A DNA stretch of 64,000 nucleotides from Actinoplanes sandaracinus (GTDB lineage Bacteria > Actinomycetota > Actinomycetes > Mycobacteriales > Micromonosporaceae). Shown here in pieces: positions 47,093-55,254 of this stretch. The stretch lies in NCBI RefSeq assembly GCF_030009775.1, contig NZ_JASCTH010000001.1:432888-496887 (forward strand), in the 5' to 3' direction. Numbering within the stretch: position 1 is the first letter of the stretch; every line of letters begins with the position of its first letter. The translations under genes were made by a program, and so were the position numbers. Under the pieces are notes generated by a model, which worked only from the letters and a program-made list of their open reading frames with translations, made no database searches and had not been told where the DNA came from.

Positions 47093-48070
47093 GTGCGGGC
47101 CAGAGCGACGGCGTCCCTGGTGGCGGTCATGCTGCTGGCGGCCGGATGCGGCGCGGACGGCGAACAGCCGCGGACGGTCACGGCCGGTGTCACCGCGTCG
47201 GTGCCGCGGCCGCTCAACGTGGCTGACCCGGCCGCGGTGCCGAGCGCCGCCCCGGCCCCGAACTGCGACCCACGGGCCAGCCTGCGGCCGCCGGGCGCGC
47301 TGCCGAGAGCCGGCGCGATGCCGGCCGGCAGCAGGATGGCCCAGATCGCCGAGCGGGGCCGTCTGGTCGTCGGCATCGACCAGAACGCGTACCTCTTCGG
47401 TTTCCGTGATCCGGCGTCGGGTGAGCTGGTCGGCTTCGAGATCGACTTCGCCCGGGAGATCGCGCGGGCGATCTTCGGCGACCCGTCGAAGGTGCAGTTC
47501 CGGGCGATCACCACGGCCGACCGCATCCCGGTCCTGGAGAACAAGCAGGTGGACCTGGTGATCCGGACCATGTCGATGACCTGCGAGCGGTGGCAGAAGG
47601 TGTCGTTCTCGTCCGAGTACATCGCCTCGCGGCAGCGGCTGCTGGTCCGGAAGGCCGACGGGATCCGTGACTTCTCCGACATGGCCGGCAAGAAGGTCTG
47701 CGCGACCAAGGGCAGCACCAGCATCGTCACGATCGCCGAGCAGCCGGCCGGGCTGATCCCGGTGAGCACCGACAGCACCCTGGACTGTCTGGTGCTGCTC
47801 CAGCAGGGGCAGGTCGACGCGGTCTCCACCATCGACATCCTGCTGGCTGGTCTGGCCGCGCAGGACCCGACGACCGAGGTGGTCGGGCATCCGGCCACCG
47901 ACGAGCCGGCCGGGATCGGCGTGCCGAAGGAGCACGAGGACCTGGTCCGGTTCGTCAACGGGGTGCTGGAGCGGATGCGGTCGGACGGCACCTGGACCCG
48001 CATCTACGACCGGTGGCTGCGGGAGCGGCTGGGGTCGGCCACCCCACCGGTCGCGGTCTACCGGGATTGA
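47093..48070 (+). CDS. glnH: GlnH-like amino-acid-binding lipoprotein
   Basis: A 325-residue periplasmic binding protein type 2 (SBP family 3). From the GTG at 47093 the signal peptide is short and ends in lipobox 'LLAAGC' (Cys19), and GAGGAG lies just upstream. A longer frame from GTG 47003 would bury the signal and is less likely. The binding domain begins at 'IAERGRLVVGIDQNAYLFGF' and includes 'GFEIDFAREIARAIFG' and 'VIRTMSMTCERWQKVSFS'. In mycobacteria GlnH senses aspartate/glutamate for GlnX and PknG. No transporter permease or pknG is next to it. Confidence 0.82.
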   Translation: MRARATASLVAVMLLAAGCGADGEQPRTVTAGVTASVPRPLNVADPAAVPSAAPAPNCDPRASLRPPGALPRAGAMPAGSRMAQIAERGRLVVGIDQNAYLFGFRDPASGELVGFEIDFAREIARAIFGDPSKVQFRAITTADRIPVLENKQVDLVIRTMSMTCERWQKVSFSSEYIASRQRLLVRKADGIRDFSDMAGKKVCATKGSTSIVTIAEQPAGLIPVSTDSTLDCLVLLQQGQVDAVSTIDILLAGLAAQDPTTEVVGHPATDEPAGIGVPKEHEDLVRFVNGVLERMRSDGTWTRIYDRWLRERLGSATPPVAVYRD

Positions 48071-48158
48071 CCGGTCGTTCGGCCGACAGTGCTTCCGGCG
48101 GGTCTGGTCTACCCTGGCGCAGCCGGTCGTTGACCGGGGAAAACGGGAAGGATGGCGG

Positions 48159-48692
48159 GTGCTGACCGCGACCGTGGTGTTCCTGGTGATCGGCGGCGTC
48201 GCCGTGGCGATCCTGGCTCTCGCACTGTTCGGCGGCGAGCTGCTGCACTTCGGCCATCCGGAGGCGGGTGGGCCGGTCTCGCTCGAGGTGGTGGCCGGTT
48301 TCCTCGGCGCGTTCGGGTTCGCCGGAGCGGCCGCGGCGGAGCTGTCCGGCGCCCGTACCCCCGGATCGATCGCCGTCGCCGCGGTGTGTGGCGCGCTGGC
48401 CGCGGTGCCCGCCGCCTGGCTCGCGTGGCGCCTGTCGCGCGCGGCGCGGAACATGCGCACCGACGCCACCCCGCAGCGGGAGCATCTGGTCGGTTCGCTG
48501 GGCGTGGTGGTCACGCCGGTGCCGGCCGGGACGGGGTACGGCGAGGTCCGGATCCGTCTCGGCGGTCAGCCGGTCAAGGTCTACGCCCGCGCCGATCGTG
48601 CCATTCCCACCGGCGCCCAGGTCTTCGTGATCGAGGCGCCCAGCGATACCAGTGTCGTAGTCGAGGAAACACCCCAACTCGGGAAGGCATAA
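48159..48692 (+). CDS. NfeD-like membrane protein
   Basis: A 177-residue protein with two to three N-terminal transmembrane helices (about 5-25, 42-60 and 70-92) and a C-terminal OB-fold-like NfeD domain ('LVGSLGVVVTPVPAGTGYGEVRI'). Genes of this type are commonly paired with flotillin or stomatin-like genes and help organise membrane microdomains. The flotillin gene follows directly, with no gap after the TAA stop. The start is GTG at 48159 with GGAAGGA upstream. Confidence 0.75.
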   Translation: MLTATVVFLVIGGVAVAILALALFGGELLHFGHPEAGGPVSLEVVAGFLGAFGFAGAAAAELSGARTPGSIAVAAVCGALAAVPAAWLAWRLSRAARNMRTDATPQREHLVGSLGVVVTPVPAGTGYGEVRIRLGGQPVKVYARADRAIPTGAQVFVIEAPSDTSVVVEETPQLGKA

Positions 48693-50201
48693 ATGTCTGG
48701 ATTGCTGATCGCGATCGGCGGCGCGGTGCTGCTGGTCCTGTTGCTCGTGGTGTTCGTGCTGTCCAGGATCAAGGTGGCCGGCCCGAACGAGGCGTTCATC
48801 ATCACCGGCCGCAAGGGCAAGGTGACGCAGGGCCTGGACGGCAGCAACGTCACCGACATGTCCGGTCAGAAGGTCGTGATGGGCGCGTCGGTGTTCGTGC
48901 TGCCGATCGTGCAGAAGCTGCAGTCGCTCGATCTGTCCAGCCGCCGTATCGACGTCAGCATCAAGGGTGCGGTGTCCAAGCAGGGCATCCGGGCCGAGCT
49001 GCACGGTGTGGCGATCGTGAAGGTCGGCGGCACCGAGGGCGCGATCCGGGCGGCCGCCCAGCGGTTCCTGCACCAGCAGGCCGAGATCGAGGACTTCACC
49101 CGTGAGGTGCTGGCCGGCGCGCTGCGGTCGATCGTCGGCCGGCTCACCATCGAGGAGATCATCCGGGACCGGGCGGCGTTCGCCAGCGCGGTCGCCGAGG
49201 AGGCCGAGCACTCGATGACCAACCAGGGTCTGGTGCTCGACGCGTTCCAGTTGCAGGACATCGTGGCCGAGGGGTCTTACCTCCAGGACCTGGGCCGTCC
49301 CGAGGCCGCCCGGGTGCTCAAGGACGCGGCGATCGCCGAGGCCCGGGCTCGGCAGGCCGCCGAGCAGGAGCGGCTGCTCGCCGAGGAGGCCATCGCCGAG
49401 GCGAACCGGAACCTGTCGCTCAAGCAGGCCTCGATCCAGGCCGAGATCGACGCGGCGAAGGCGCAGTCGGCGGCGGCCGGCCCGCTGGCGCAGGCCGAGC
49501 GTGACCAGAAGATCCTGGCCGAGCAGCAGAAGGTGGCCGAGCAGAACGCCGAGCTCAAGCAGCGCCAGCTCGACACCGAGGTGCGTAAGCCCGCCGACGC
49601 CGCCCGGTACCGGGTGGAGCAGGAGGCCGAGGCGGCCCGCAGCGCGGCGGTGCTGCACGCCGACGCGCAGCGGCAGGCCACCATCGCGGCGGCGCAGGCG
49701 CAGGCCGAGCAGGCCCGCTTGAGCGGTGAGGGTGAGCGGTCCCGTCGTGCGGCGCTGGCCGAGGCGAACGCGATCGAGGGCGCCAAGGAGGGTGAGGCCG
49801 AGCAGCGCAGGCGGTCGGCGATCGCCGAGGCGATCGAGCGCGAGGGTGCGGCCGAGGCCGCGGCGATCCTCGCGAAGGGCCGGGCCGAGGCCGAGGCGAT
49901 GGCCCGCAAGGCCGAGGCGTACGCCCAGTACGGCGACGCCGCCGTGATCGACCTGCTGGTCAAGGTGCTGCCGCAGGTCGTCGAGGCGGCCAGCGCCCCG
50001 ATCAGCGGCATCGAGAAGCTGACCGTGATCTCGACCGACGGCGCCTCGTCGTTGACGAAGTCGGTGGCCAGCAATGTGGCACAGGGCCTGCAGTTGGGCA
50101 CCGACCTGACCGGCATCGACCTGGCCGGCCTGCTCGGCAGGATCGGGGAGAAGGCCGCCGCCAACGGCGACCGTGCCGTCGAGGCACGCCCGCAGGACTG
50201 A
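48693..50201 (+). CDS. Flotillin-like SPFH/band 7 protein
   Basis: A 502-residue flotillin-type scaffold with an N-terminal membrane helix (about 4-24), an SPFH domain (about 28-200, 'SLDLSSRRIDVSIKGAVSKQGI') and a long Ala/Glu/Arg-rich coiled-coil region (about 205-410) with EA repeats. A C-terminal part ('VIDLLVKVLPQVVEAASAPISGIEKL') is typical of flotillins. It assembles on the inner leaflet and gathers signalling or transport proteins in membrane domains. It is co-transcribed with the upstream NfeD gene. A link to the GlnX-GlnH sensor pair next door is only suggested by position. Confidence 0.9.
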   Translation: MSGLLIAIGGAVLLVLLLVVFVLSRIKVAGPNEAFIITGRKGKVTQGLDGSNVTDMSGQKVVMGASVFVLPIVQKLQSLDLSSRRIDVSIKGAVSKQGIRAELHGVAIVKVGGTEGAIRAAAQRFLHQQAEIEDFTREVLAGALRSIVGRLTIEEIIRDRAAFASAVAEEAEHSMTNQGLVLDAFQLQDIVAEGSYLQDLGRPEAARVLKDAAIAEARARQAAEQERLLAEEAIAEANRNLSLKQASIQAEIDAAKAQSAAAGPLAQAERDQKILAEQQKVAEQNAELKQRQLDTEVRKPADAARYRVEQEAEAARSAAVLHADAQRQATIAAAQAQAEQARLSGEGERSRRAALAEANAIEGAKEGEAEQRRRSAIAEAIEREGAAEAAAILAKGRAEAEAMARKAEAYAQYGDAAVIDLLVKVLPQVVEAASAPISGIEKLTVISTDGASSLTKSVASNVAQGLQLGTDLTGIDLAGLLGRIGEKAAANGDRAVEARPQD

Positions 50202-50204
50202 TCG

Positions 50205-51020
50205 TCAGCGGTCTCCGCCGGCCAGCGTCACCACCACGTGGTGCAGCAGGCTGGTGGAGACCGCCCGCCCGGCGATCTCGAGTCCGGTGATCTCCCAGTC
50301 CAGGGCGTAGAAGATCTCCTGCCCGTCCGCGGCGGCGACCGGTAGGAGCTGGTGCCGGATGCCGAGCGGGCGTTCCGGCCCGGGGACCGGCTTGCCGAGA
50401 GTCCGCGGGTCGTAAAGGGTGATCCGGCCGCCGATCGGGGCGGTGCCGTAATTCTCCAGCAGCCACCGGTGGTCGTCGGGCAACTGGACGCCGGTGCGGG
50501 TGGTGACCGCCTCCCAGTCGACCGGCGGCTGGCCGGCCGGCGGGCCGGCGAGCTGGGCGAGGCGTCCGGGCAGGTCGGCGCCGTAGGCGATGGCGACCTC
50601 CAGGATGATCGGGATGTCGTCGCCCTCGTTCGCCACGAGCAGGTGGACCACCCAGTGCCCGGAGCGCAGCAGCACCTCGTCCGGGTGGTAGTCGTTGTCG
50701 TCGCGGTCGAACGGCCCGGCCGGCGGCAGGTTCAGCAGCTCGGCCAGCTCGTTCATCGCCGCCACGGCCTCGTCGTGGCGCTCCTGACCGGTCTCGTTCG
50801 ACAGGCCGAAGTCCGGCAGGTCGATGACGATCCGGTCGTCCTCCACCCGCGCGGTGAGCTCACCGGTGGTGAACCCGGCGGCCTGGGGCGCGGGGGCCCA
50901 TCCGAAGTCGGTCAGCAGCTCGGTCAGGCGTTCGGGGCCGACCGGGTCGAGCCGCGGCGCCAGCCGGTCGGCCAGTTCGGTGACGCGGTCGGCGGCGTAC
51001 CGCAGATCGGGGCCGCTCAT
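50205..51020 (-). CDS. SUKH (SMI1/KNR4)-like domain protein
   Basis: A 271-residue protein. The N-terminal half is acidic and unrecognised. The C-terminal half (about 165-260) has 'WEAVTTRTGVQLPDDHRWLLENYG', a pattern typical of the SUKH/SMI1-KNR4 superfamily, shown here as one 24-residue span at about residues 167-190 with key residues Trp, Leu-Pro-Asp and Tyr-Gly. Many SUKH proteins are immunity proteins in toxin systems, but no toxin is adjacent. Its start overlaps the preceding lipoprotein stop by 4 bases (ATGA), so the two are coupled. The stop converges on the flotillin gene, with a 3-base gap. Confidence 0.65.
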   Translation of the reverse strand: MSGPDLRYAADRVTELADRLAPRLDPVGPERLTELLTDFGWAPAPQAAGFTTGELTARVEDDRIVIDLPDFGLSNETGQERHDEAVAAMNELAELLNLPPAGPFDRDDNDYHPDEVLLRSGHWVVHLLVANEGDDIPIILEVAIAYGADLPGRLAQLAGPPAGQPPVDWEAVTTRTGVQLPDDHRWLLENYGTAPIGGRITLYDPRTLGKPVPGPERPLGIRHQLLPVAAADGQEIFYALDWEITGLEIAGRAVSTSLLHHVVVTLAGGDR

Positions 51021-51637
51021 GCGATCGGCAGACAGGTCGCGGACTCGGTGGCGGTGCGGTCCAGGCGCTCGAACGCGGTGCCCTTGAGCTGGTAACGGTA
51101 GGTCAGCTTCAGCTTCGGGCAGGCGTTGCTGTCGGCACCGCCCGTGCCGTTGGCCTCGATGACGATGACACCGGACTGCACCCGGAGCCCGGTCAGCCAC
51201 GGCTTGTCGGTCGATCCGACGTCACTGAGCAGCGGTTTACCCACCCGCCACGGCCGCTGGGCCGGGGACGATCCGTCGAAGACCTCGACCGTCGACGGGA
51301 AATAGGAGGTGGAGGCGTCGCACGTGCGGCCGATCAGGGCGTCGGCGACGCCGTCGGCGGTCACGTCGGCGTTCACCACGGTCTGGACCACGGCTTCCTG
51401 CTCGGCGTTCTCGCACTCCAGGATGTAGGCGTCCCAGTCGCCGCCGTCACCGACGCTGGCGAGGTCGCCGCCGGGCACCTCCGCCTCGGGCAGTTCGCCG
51501 GACGCCTCCGGGACCGCGCCCGCCGGCGCGGCCGGTGTCGCCGCGGACGGCGTGGCCACCGGCGTCTCCTCGTCCCCCGTGCACCCCGTGAGCAGCGCCG
51601 GCGCCAGCAGCACCGCCGTGAACAGCCTCTTGGACAA
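51017..51637 (-). CDS. Lipoprotein of unknown function
   Basis: A protein of about 206 residues with a short signal ending in lipobox 'ALLTGC' (Cys19 from the TTG start), then an Ala/Pro/Glu-rich linker and a mature domain. That domain has 'YILECENAEQEAVVQTVVNADVTADG' (an EF-hand/FG-GAP-like 'DVTADGVADALIG' segment) and three further cysteines. The start is uncertain: TTG 51637, with GGGGTGA upstream, or GTG 51646 at the foot of a hairpin. It is coupled to the SUKH gene. The function is not known. Confidence 0.7.
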   Translation of the reverse strand: MSKRLFTAVLLAPALLTGCTGDEETPVATPSAATPAAPAGAVPEASGELPEAEVPGGDLASVGDGGDWDAYILECENAEQEAVVQTVVNADVTADGVADALIGRTCDASTSYFPSTVEVFDGSSPAQRPWRVGKPLLSDVGSTDKPWLTGLRVQSGVIVIEANGTGGADSNACPKLKLTYRYQLKGTAFERLDRTATESATCLPIA

Positions 51638-51645
51638 CTCGATCA

Positions 51646-51674
51646 CCCCGTCTGTGATGTCATCACAGACGGGG
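51646..51674 (-). terminator. 13-bp perfect hairpin between ltp2 and lipoprotein gene
   Basis: ATCACAGACGGGG (51662-51674) and its complement at 51646-51658 pair perfectly with a 3-base loop. It starts 5 bases after the ltp2 stop, as a terminator would. Its distal arm includes the ribosome-binding bases (GGGGTG) of the next gene. Confidence 0.75.
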
Positions 51675-51678
51675 GCGG

Positions 51679-52827
51679 TCATGCGCCGGATCGCAGGATC
51701 AGGCCGCTCGTGGGGACTCCGGTTCCGGCGGTGACCAGCACCGGCCCGTCGCCGGGCACCTGGTTGACGGCGGTGCCCCGGACCTGCCGGACCGCCTCGG
51801 CGATGCCGTTCATGCCGTGGATGTACGCCTCGCCGAGCTGCCCGCCGTGCGGGTTGACCGGCAGGCGCCCGCCCAGCTCGATGCCGCCGTCCGCGATCAG
51901 GTGCCGGGCCTCGCCGCGTCCGCAGAACCCGAGCTCCTCCAGCTGGATCAGCACGTACGGGGTGAAGTGGTCGTAGAGCACCGCGGTGCGGACCTCGGAG
52001 GGCCGGTAGCCGGACTGTTCCCACAGTTGGCGCGCCACCACGCCCATCTCCGGCAGCTCCGCGACCGGGGACCGGTAGTAGCTGGTCATCACGTACTGGC
52101 CGGGGCCGCTCCCCTGGGCCGCGGCGACGATCACCGCGGGCGGCCGCCGCAGGTCACGCGCCCGGGCGAGCGAGGTGACGACCACGGCGACCGCGCCGTC
52201 GCTCTCCTGGCAGCAGTCGAGCAGCCGCAGCGGCTCGGCGATCCACCGGGAGGCGCGATGCTCGTCGAGGGTGATCGGGCGGCCGTGGAACCACGCGTGC
52301 GGGTTGGTCGCCGCATGCCGTCGCGCCGCCACCGTGACCCGCCCGAAGTCGTCGGGGCTCCCGCCGTGGTCGTGCAGGTAGCGGCGGGCCACCATGGCGA
52401 CCTGCGCGGCCGGGGTGGCCAGGCCCATCGGGACGTGCCAGGCCGCGTCCGGGTCTGCGGAGGCGAACGCCTGGCCGAACCGGCGGCCGGACCGCTCGTT
52501 GAGGGCGCGGTAGCAGACGACCACGTCGGCGAGACCGGCGCCGACGGCGAGGACGGCCTGCTGGACGACCGCGCACGCGGCGCCTCCGCCGTACCCGACG
52601 CGGGTCATGAACGTCAGCTCGCGGAGGCCGAGCTCACGGGCGACGGCGATCTCGCTGTTGTTGTCCATGGTGAAGGTGACCAGGCCGGAGACGTCGGCCG
52701 GGCGGAGGCCGGCGTCGTCGAGGGCGGCGCGGATCGCCTCGACGGCGAGGCGGAGTTCGCTGCGGCCGGAGTCCTTGGAGAACTCGGTGGCGCCGATGCC
52801 GGCGACGGCGGCGGTTCCATTGATCAC
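51679..52827 (-). CDS. ltp2: Ltp2-like steroid side-chain retro-aldolase
   Basis: A 382-residue thiolase-fold enzyme matching Ltp2 closely: 'VAGIGATEFSKDSGRSELRLA' (first 28 residues), 'YGGGAACAVVQ', 'RWIAEPLRLLDCCQESDGA', 'LYDHFTPYVLIQLEELGFCG' and 'NPHGGQLGEAYIHGMNGIAE'. Ltp2 cleaves the 17-hydroxy propionyl-CoA side chain to the 17-ketosteroid and propionyl-CoA, and requires the DUF35 domain of ChsH2. The start is GTG at 52827 with GGAGGTGA 4 bases upstream. It closes the fadE28-fadE29-chsH2/H1-ltp2 operon. Confidence 0.94.
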   Translation of the reverse strand: MINGTAAVAGIGATEFSKDSGRSELRLAVEAIRAALDDAGLRPADVSGLVTFTMDNNSEIAVARELGLRELTFMTRVGYGGGAACAVVQQAVLAVGAGLADVVVCYRALNERSGRRFGQAFASADPDAAWHVPMGLATPAAQVAMVARRYLHDHGGSPDDFGRVTVAARRHAATNPHAWFHGRPITLDEHRASRWIAEPLRLLDCCQESDGAVAVVVTSLARARDLRRPPAVIVAAAQGSGPGQYVMTSYYRSPVAELPEMGVVARQLWEQSGYRPSEVRTAVLYDHFTPYVLIQLEELGFCGRGEARHLIADGGIELGGRLPVNPHGGQLGEAYIHGMNGIAEAVRQVRGTAVNQVPGDGPVLVTAGTGVPTSGLILRSGA

Positions 52828-52858
52828 GGCGTCACCTCCGAGGTTCCACTGCGGCTGA

Positions 52859-54106
52859 TCACGGCGCCACCCGCACGGTTCCGGTGACGTGCACCCCGTC
52901 GGCGGTGCGCCCGGTGACCTCGACGCCGTGCGGGAACACCTGACCGGTGAAGGTGAGCGTGTCGTAGGCGTGGCACGGCGTCCCGAGCCGGATCGAGATG
53001 CCCCGGATCCGGGCGGACGGACCGAGCCGGTCGGTGACGAAGCGCTGGACCAGGCCGGTGGTGGTGAGGATGTTGAGGAAGATGTCCTTCCCGCCGAGCC
53101 GGACGGCGGCGTCCCGGTCGTGGTGGACGTTCTGGAAGTCTCGGGTGGCCAGGGCGGTGCTGACGACCAGGGTGGGGGTGACCTCGAGGGTCCACGGTTC
53201 GAGGGTGGGCACGTCGGGGCACCAGACCGGCAGGCCGCCGTCGAAGGACACCCGCACCGGGTCGCCGATCCGCGGGGCCGGGCCGCGGTACTCCGCGACC
53301 ATCCGGACGCCCTCGGGCAGGTCGACGAGGGCGACGACGTACGGCGCTCGCCTGCCGGGGACCGGTGGGTGATGGTGCACCACGTGACTGTGGATGGTGC
53401 CGGCGCCGGTCGCTGTCGCGTACTCCTGCTTGAAGGAACCGCAGGTGGGGCAGGCCGGGCCGGGCGGGTGGCGCAGGGTGCGGCATTCGCCGCAGCGTTG
53501 CAGGCGCAGTTCGCCGGCGGCGACCCCGTCCCAGAAGAAGGCGCTGTCGGCCGTGACCACCGGCATTATCGGTTCGCTCGGCGCCCGGCCCGTCGGCGCG
53601 CCGGGCCGGTAGCGCAGCACGCGGAAGGTCATCTCGGCCACCGGCTCGGCGCCGACGAGCCAGGTGCTCACCGTGGTGACGAACCAGCCCTCGCCGAGAG
53701 AGGTCTGCTTGGGGCCGGCCACCGCGTCGAGGCGGCTACGCACCGTCACCTTCTCCCCGACGCGCAGATAGCGGTGGTACGTCTGTGACGAGTCTGTCGC
53801 GACGATGGCGGTGTATCCCGCTCGCTCCAGCAGATCGGACATGATCTGCAGGGGGTCGCCGGCCGTCGGCGGCCCGAGGCCCCGCATCGTCCAGACCTGG
53901 ATCATCGCGGGCGGCGCCACCGAGTCCCGCTCATAGACCTCACCGGCGTCACCCATCGCCTCCAGCCAGGTGCGGATCATCGGCAGGTTGACCGGGTCCC
54001 GCCCGGTACGCGCCACCGTCTCCCCGGAGTTCCTCAGCCGCTCCGCGGCCGCGAGCAGAGACTGCGGACCATCCGGGGACTGCGGCGGCACAGGGTCGCG
54101 GCTCAT
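52859..54106 (-). CDS. chsH2-chsH1: ChsH2-ChsH1 fusion: MaoC + DUF35 + MaoC steroid enoyl-CoA hydratase
   Basis: A 415-residue protein joining what are two genes in mycobacteria (Rv3542c and Rv3541c). Residues about 15-170 are the non-catalytic MaoC half of ChsH2. Residues about 180-296 are DUF35, with zinc cysteines 205, 208, 219 and 222. Residues about 305-415 are ChsH1, including 'STALATRDFQNVHHDRD' with catalytic Asp323 and His328 at the ChsH1 spacing. The frame is continuous across the junction ('VWCPDVPTLEPWTLEVTPT'), with only an internal GTG codon (residue 299) as a possible second start. It hydrates the 3-carbon side-chain enoyl-CoA and hands it to Ltp2. The start has GAGGTGA upstream. 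Confidence 0.9.
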   Translation of the reverse strand: MSRDPVPPQSPDGPQSLLAAAERLRNSGETVARTGRDPVNLPMIRTWLEAMGDAGEVYERDSVAPPAMIQVWTMRGLGPPTAGDPLQIMSDLLERAGYTAIVATDSSQTYHRYLRVGEKVTVRSRLDAVAGPKQTSLGEGWFVTTVSTWLVGAEPVAEMTFRVLRYRPGAPTGRAPSEPIMPVVTADSAFFWDGVAAGELRLQRCGECRTLRHPPGPACPTCGSFKQEYATATGAGTIHSHVVHHHPPVPGRRAPYVVALVDLPEGVRMVAEYRGPAPRIGDPVRVSFDGGLPVWCPDVPTLEPWTLEVTPTLVVSTALATRDFQNVHHDRDAAVRLGGKDIFLNILTTTGLVQRFVTDRLGPSARIRGISIRLGTPCHAYDTLTFTGQVFPHGVEVTGRTADGVHVTGTVRVAP

Positions 54107-54111
54107 CGTTG

Positions 54112-55254
54112 TCACCTCGGCACTCTCGGCAGGCCGAGGCCCGCGCTCGCGATGATCTCCCGCTGGATCTCGTTGACGCCGCCGCCGAACGTCAGCACCA
54201 GATCGCGCCGCGCGTGCACGTCCAGCCAGTCGAGCAGGTCGGCGGTCGCCGGGTCGCCCGGGTCGCCGTGGCGGCCCACCAGCTCCTCGAGTTCCTGCGC
54301 CAGGCGCAGCAGCCACTCCGAGGAGAAGACCTTGGTCGCGGAGGCGTCGGCCGGGCCCGGCGCGGCCCCGGCGACCTGGCCGTTGAGCAGCTCGTTCACG
54401 CGGCGTGCGGCGTGGGCCCGGGCCAGCGCGCGGCGGACGTCCGCCTTCTGCGAGACCCCCGTGGCGTACGCCCAGTCGCGCACCCGATCGAGCAGGGCGC
54501 CGATCCGCCCGGCCGGCCCCAGCATGACCCGCTCGTGGTTGAGTTGCGCGGTGAGCAGCCGCCAGCCGTCGTTCTCGGCGCCGACCCGGCGGCCGACCGG
54601 CACCCGGACCCCGCTCAGATAGGTCGCGTTGACGTGATGCGTGCCGTCGCAGGTGATGATCGGCGTCCACGAGTAACCCGGGTCGCTCGTGTCCACGATC
54701 AGGATCGACAGCCCGCGGTGCCGGGCCGCGGCCGGGTCGGTGCGGCAGGCCAGCCACAGGTAGTCGGCGTCGTGCGCGCCGGTGGTGAACGTCTTCTGCC
54801 CGTCCACCACGTAGGCGTCGCCGTCGCGGACCGCCCGGGTCCGCAGCGCCGCCAGGTCGGTTCCGGCTTCCGGTTCGGTGTAGCCGATCGCGAAGTGCAG
54901 CTCGCCCGCCAGGATCCGCGGCAGGAAGAAGCTCTTCTGCTCGTCGGTGCCGTGGGCGAGCAGCGTCGGCGCGACCGTCTGCAACGTCACCGCGGGCAGC
55001 GGCACGTCGGCGCGGGCGGCCTCGTTGACGAAGATCTGCTGTTCGGCCGGTCCCAGACCGCGTCCGCCGTACTCGACGGGGAATCCCAGGCCCAGCCAGC
55101 CGTCGCGGCCGAGGCGGGCCACCAGGTCGCGGTGGGCGCGCCCGTGCCGCTCGCGCAACAGCACGCCGCGCTCCGCGGAGGTCACGACCTCGGCGAGGTA
55201 CGCGCGAAGCTCGTCCCGCAGCCGCCGCTGTTCCTCGGTCAGGTCGATGAACAC
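54112..55254 (-). CDS. fadE29: FadE29-like acyl-CoA dehydrogenase (ChsE2)
   Basis: A 380-residue acyl-CoA dehydrogenase with 'IGYTEPEAGTDLAALRTRA', 'VDGQKTFTTGAHDADYLW' and the C-terminal 'FGGGVNEIQREIIASAGLGLPR'. By order with fadE28 and chsH2/chsH1 it is FadE29, one half of the alpha2beta2 dehydrogenase that oxidises the propanoyl side chain of the C22 steroid CoA. The GTG at 55254 has GGGGGTG upstream and lies within the last 16 bases of fadE28, so the two subunits are co-translated. An upstream open extension is antisense to fadE28 and is not part of the protein. Confidence 0.92.
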   Translation of the reverse strand: MFIDLTEEQRRLRDELRAYLAEVVTSAERGVLLRERHGRAHRDLVARLGRDGWLGLGFPVEYGGRGLGPAEQQIFVNEAARADVPLPAVTLQTVAPTLLAHGTDEQKSFFLPRILAGELHFAIGYTEPEAGTDLAALRTRAVRDGDAYVVDGQKTFTTGAHDADYLWLACRTDPAAARHRGLSILIVDTSDPGYSWTPIITCDGTHHVNATYLSGVRVPVGRRVGAENDGWRLLTAQLNHERVMLGPAGRIGALLDRVRDWAYATGVSQKADVRRALARAHAARRVNELLNGQVAGAAPGPADASATKVFSSEWLLRLAQELEELVGRHGDPGDPATADLLDWLDVHARRDLVLTFGGGVNEIQREIIASAGLGLPRVPR

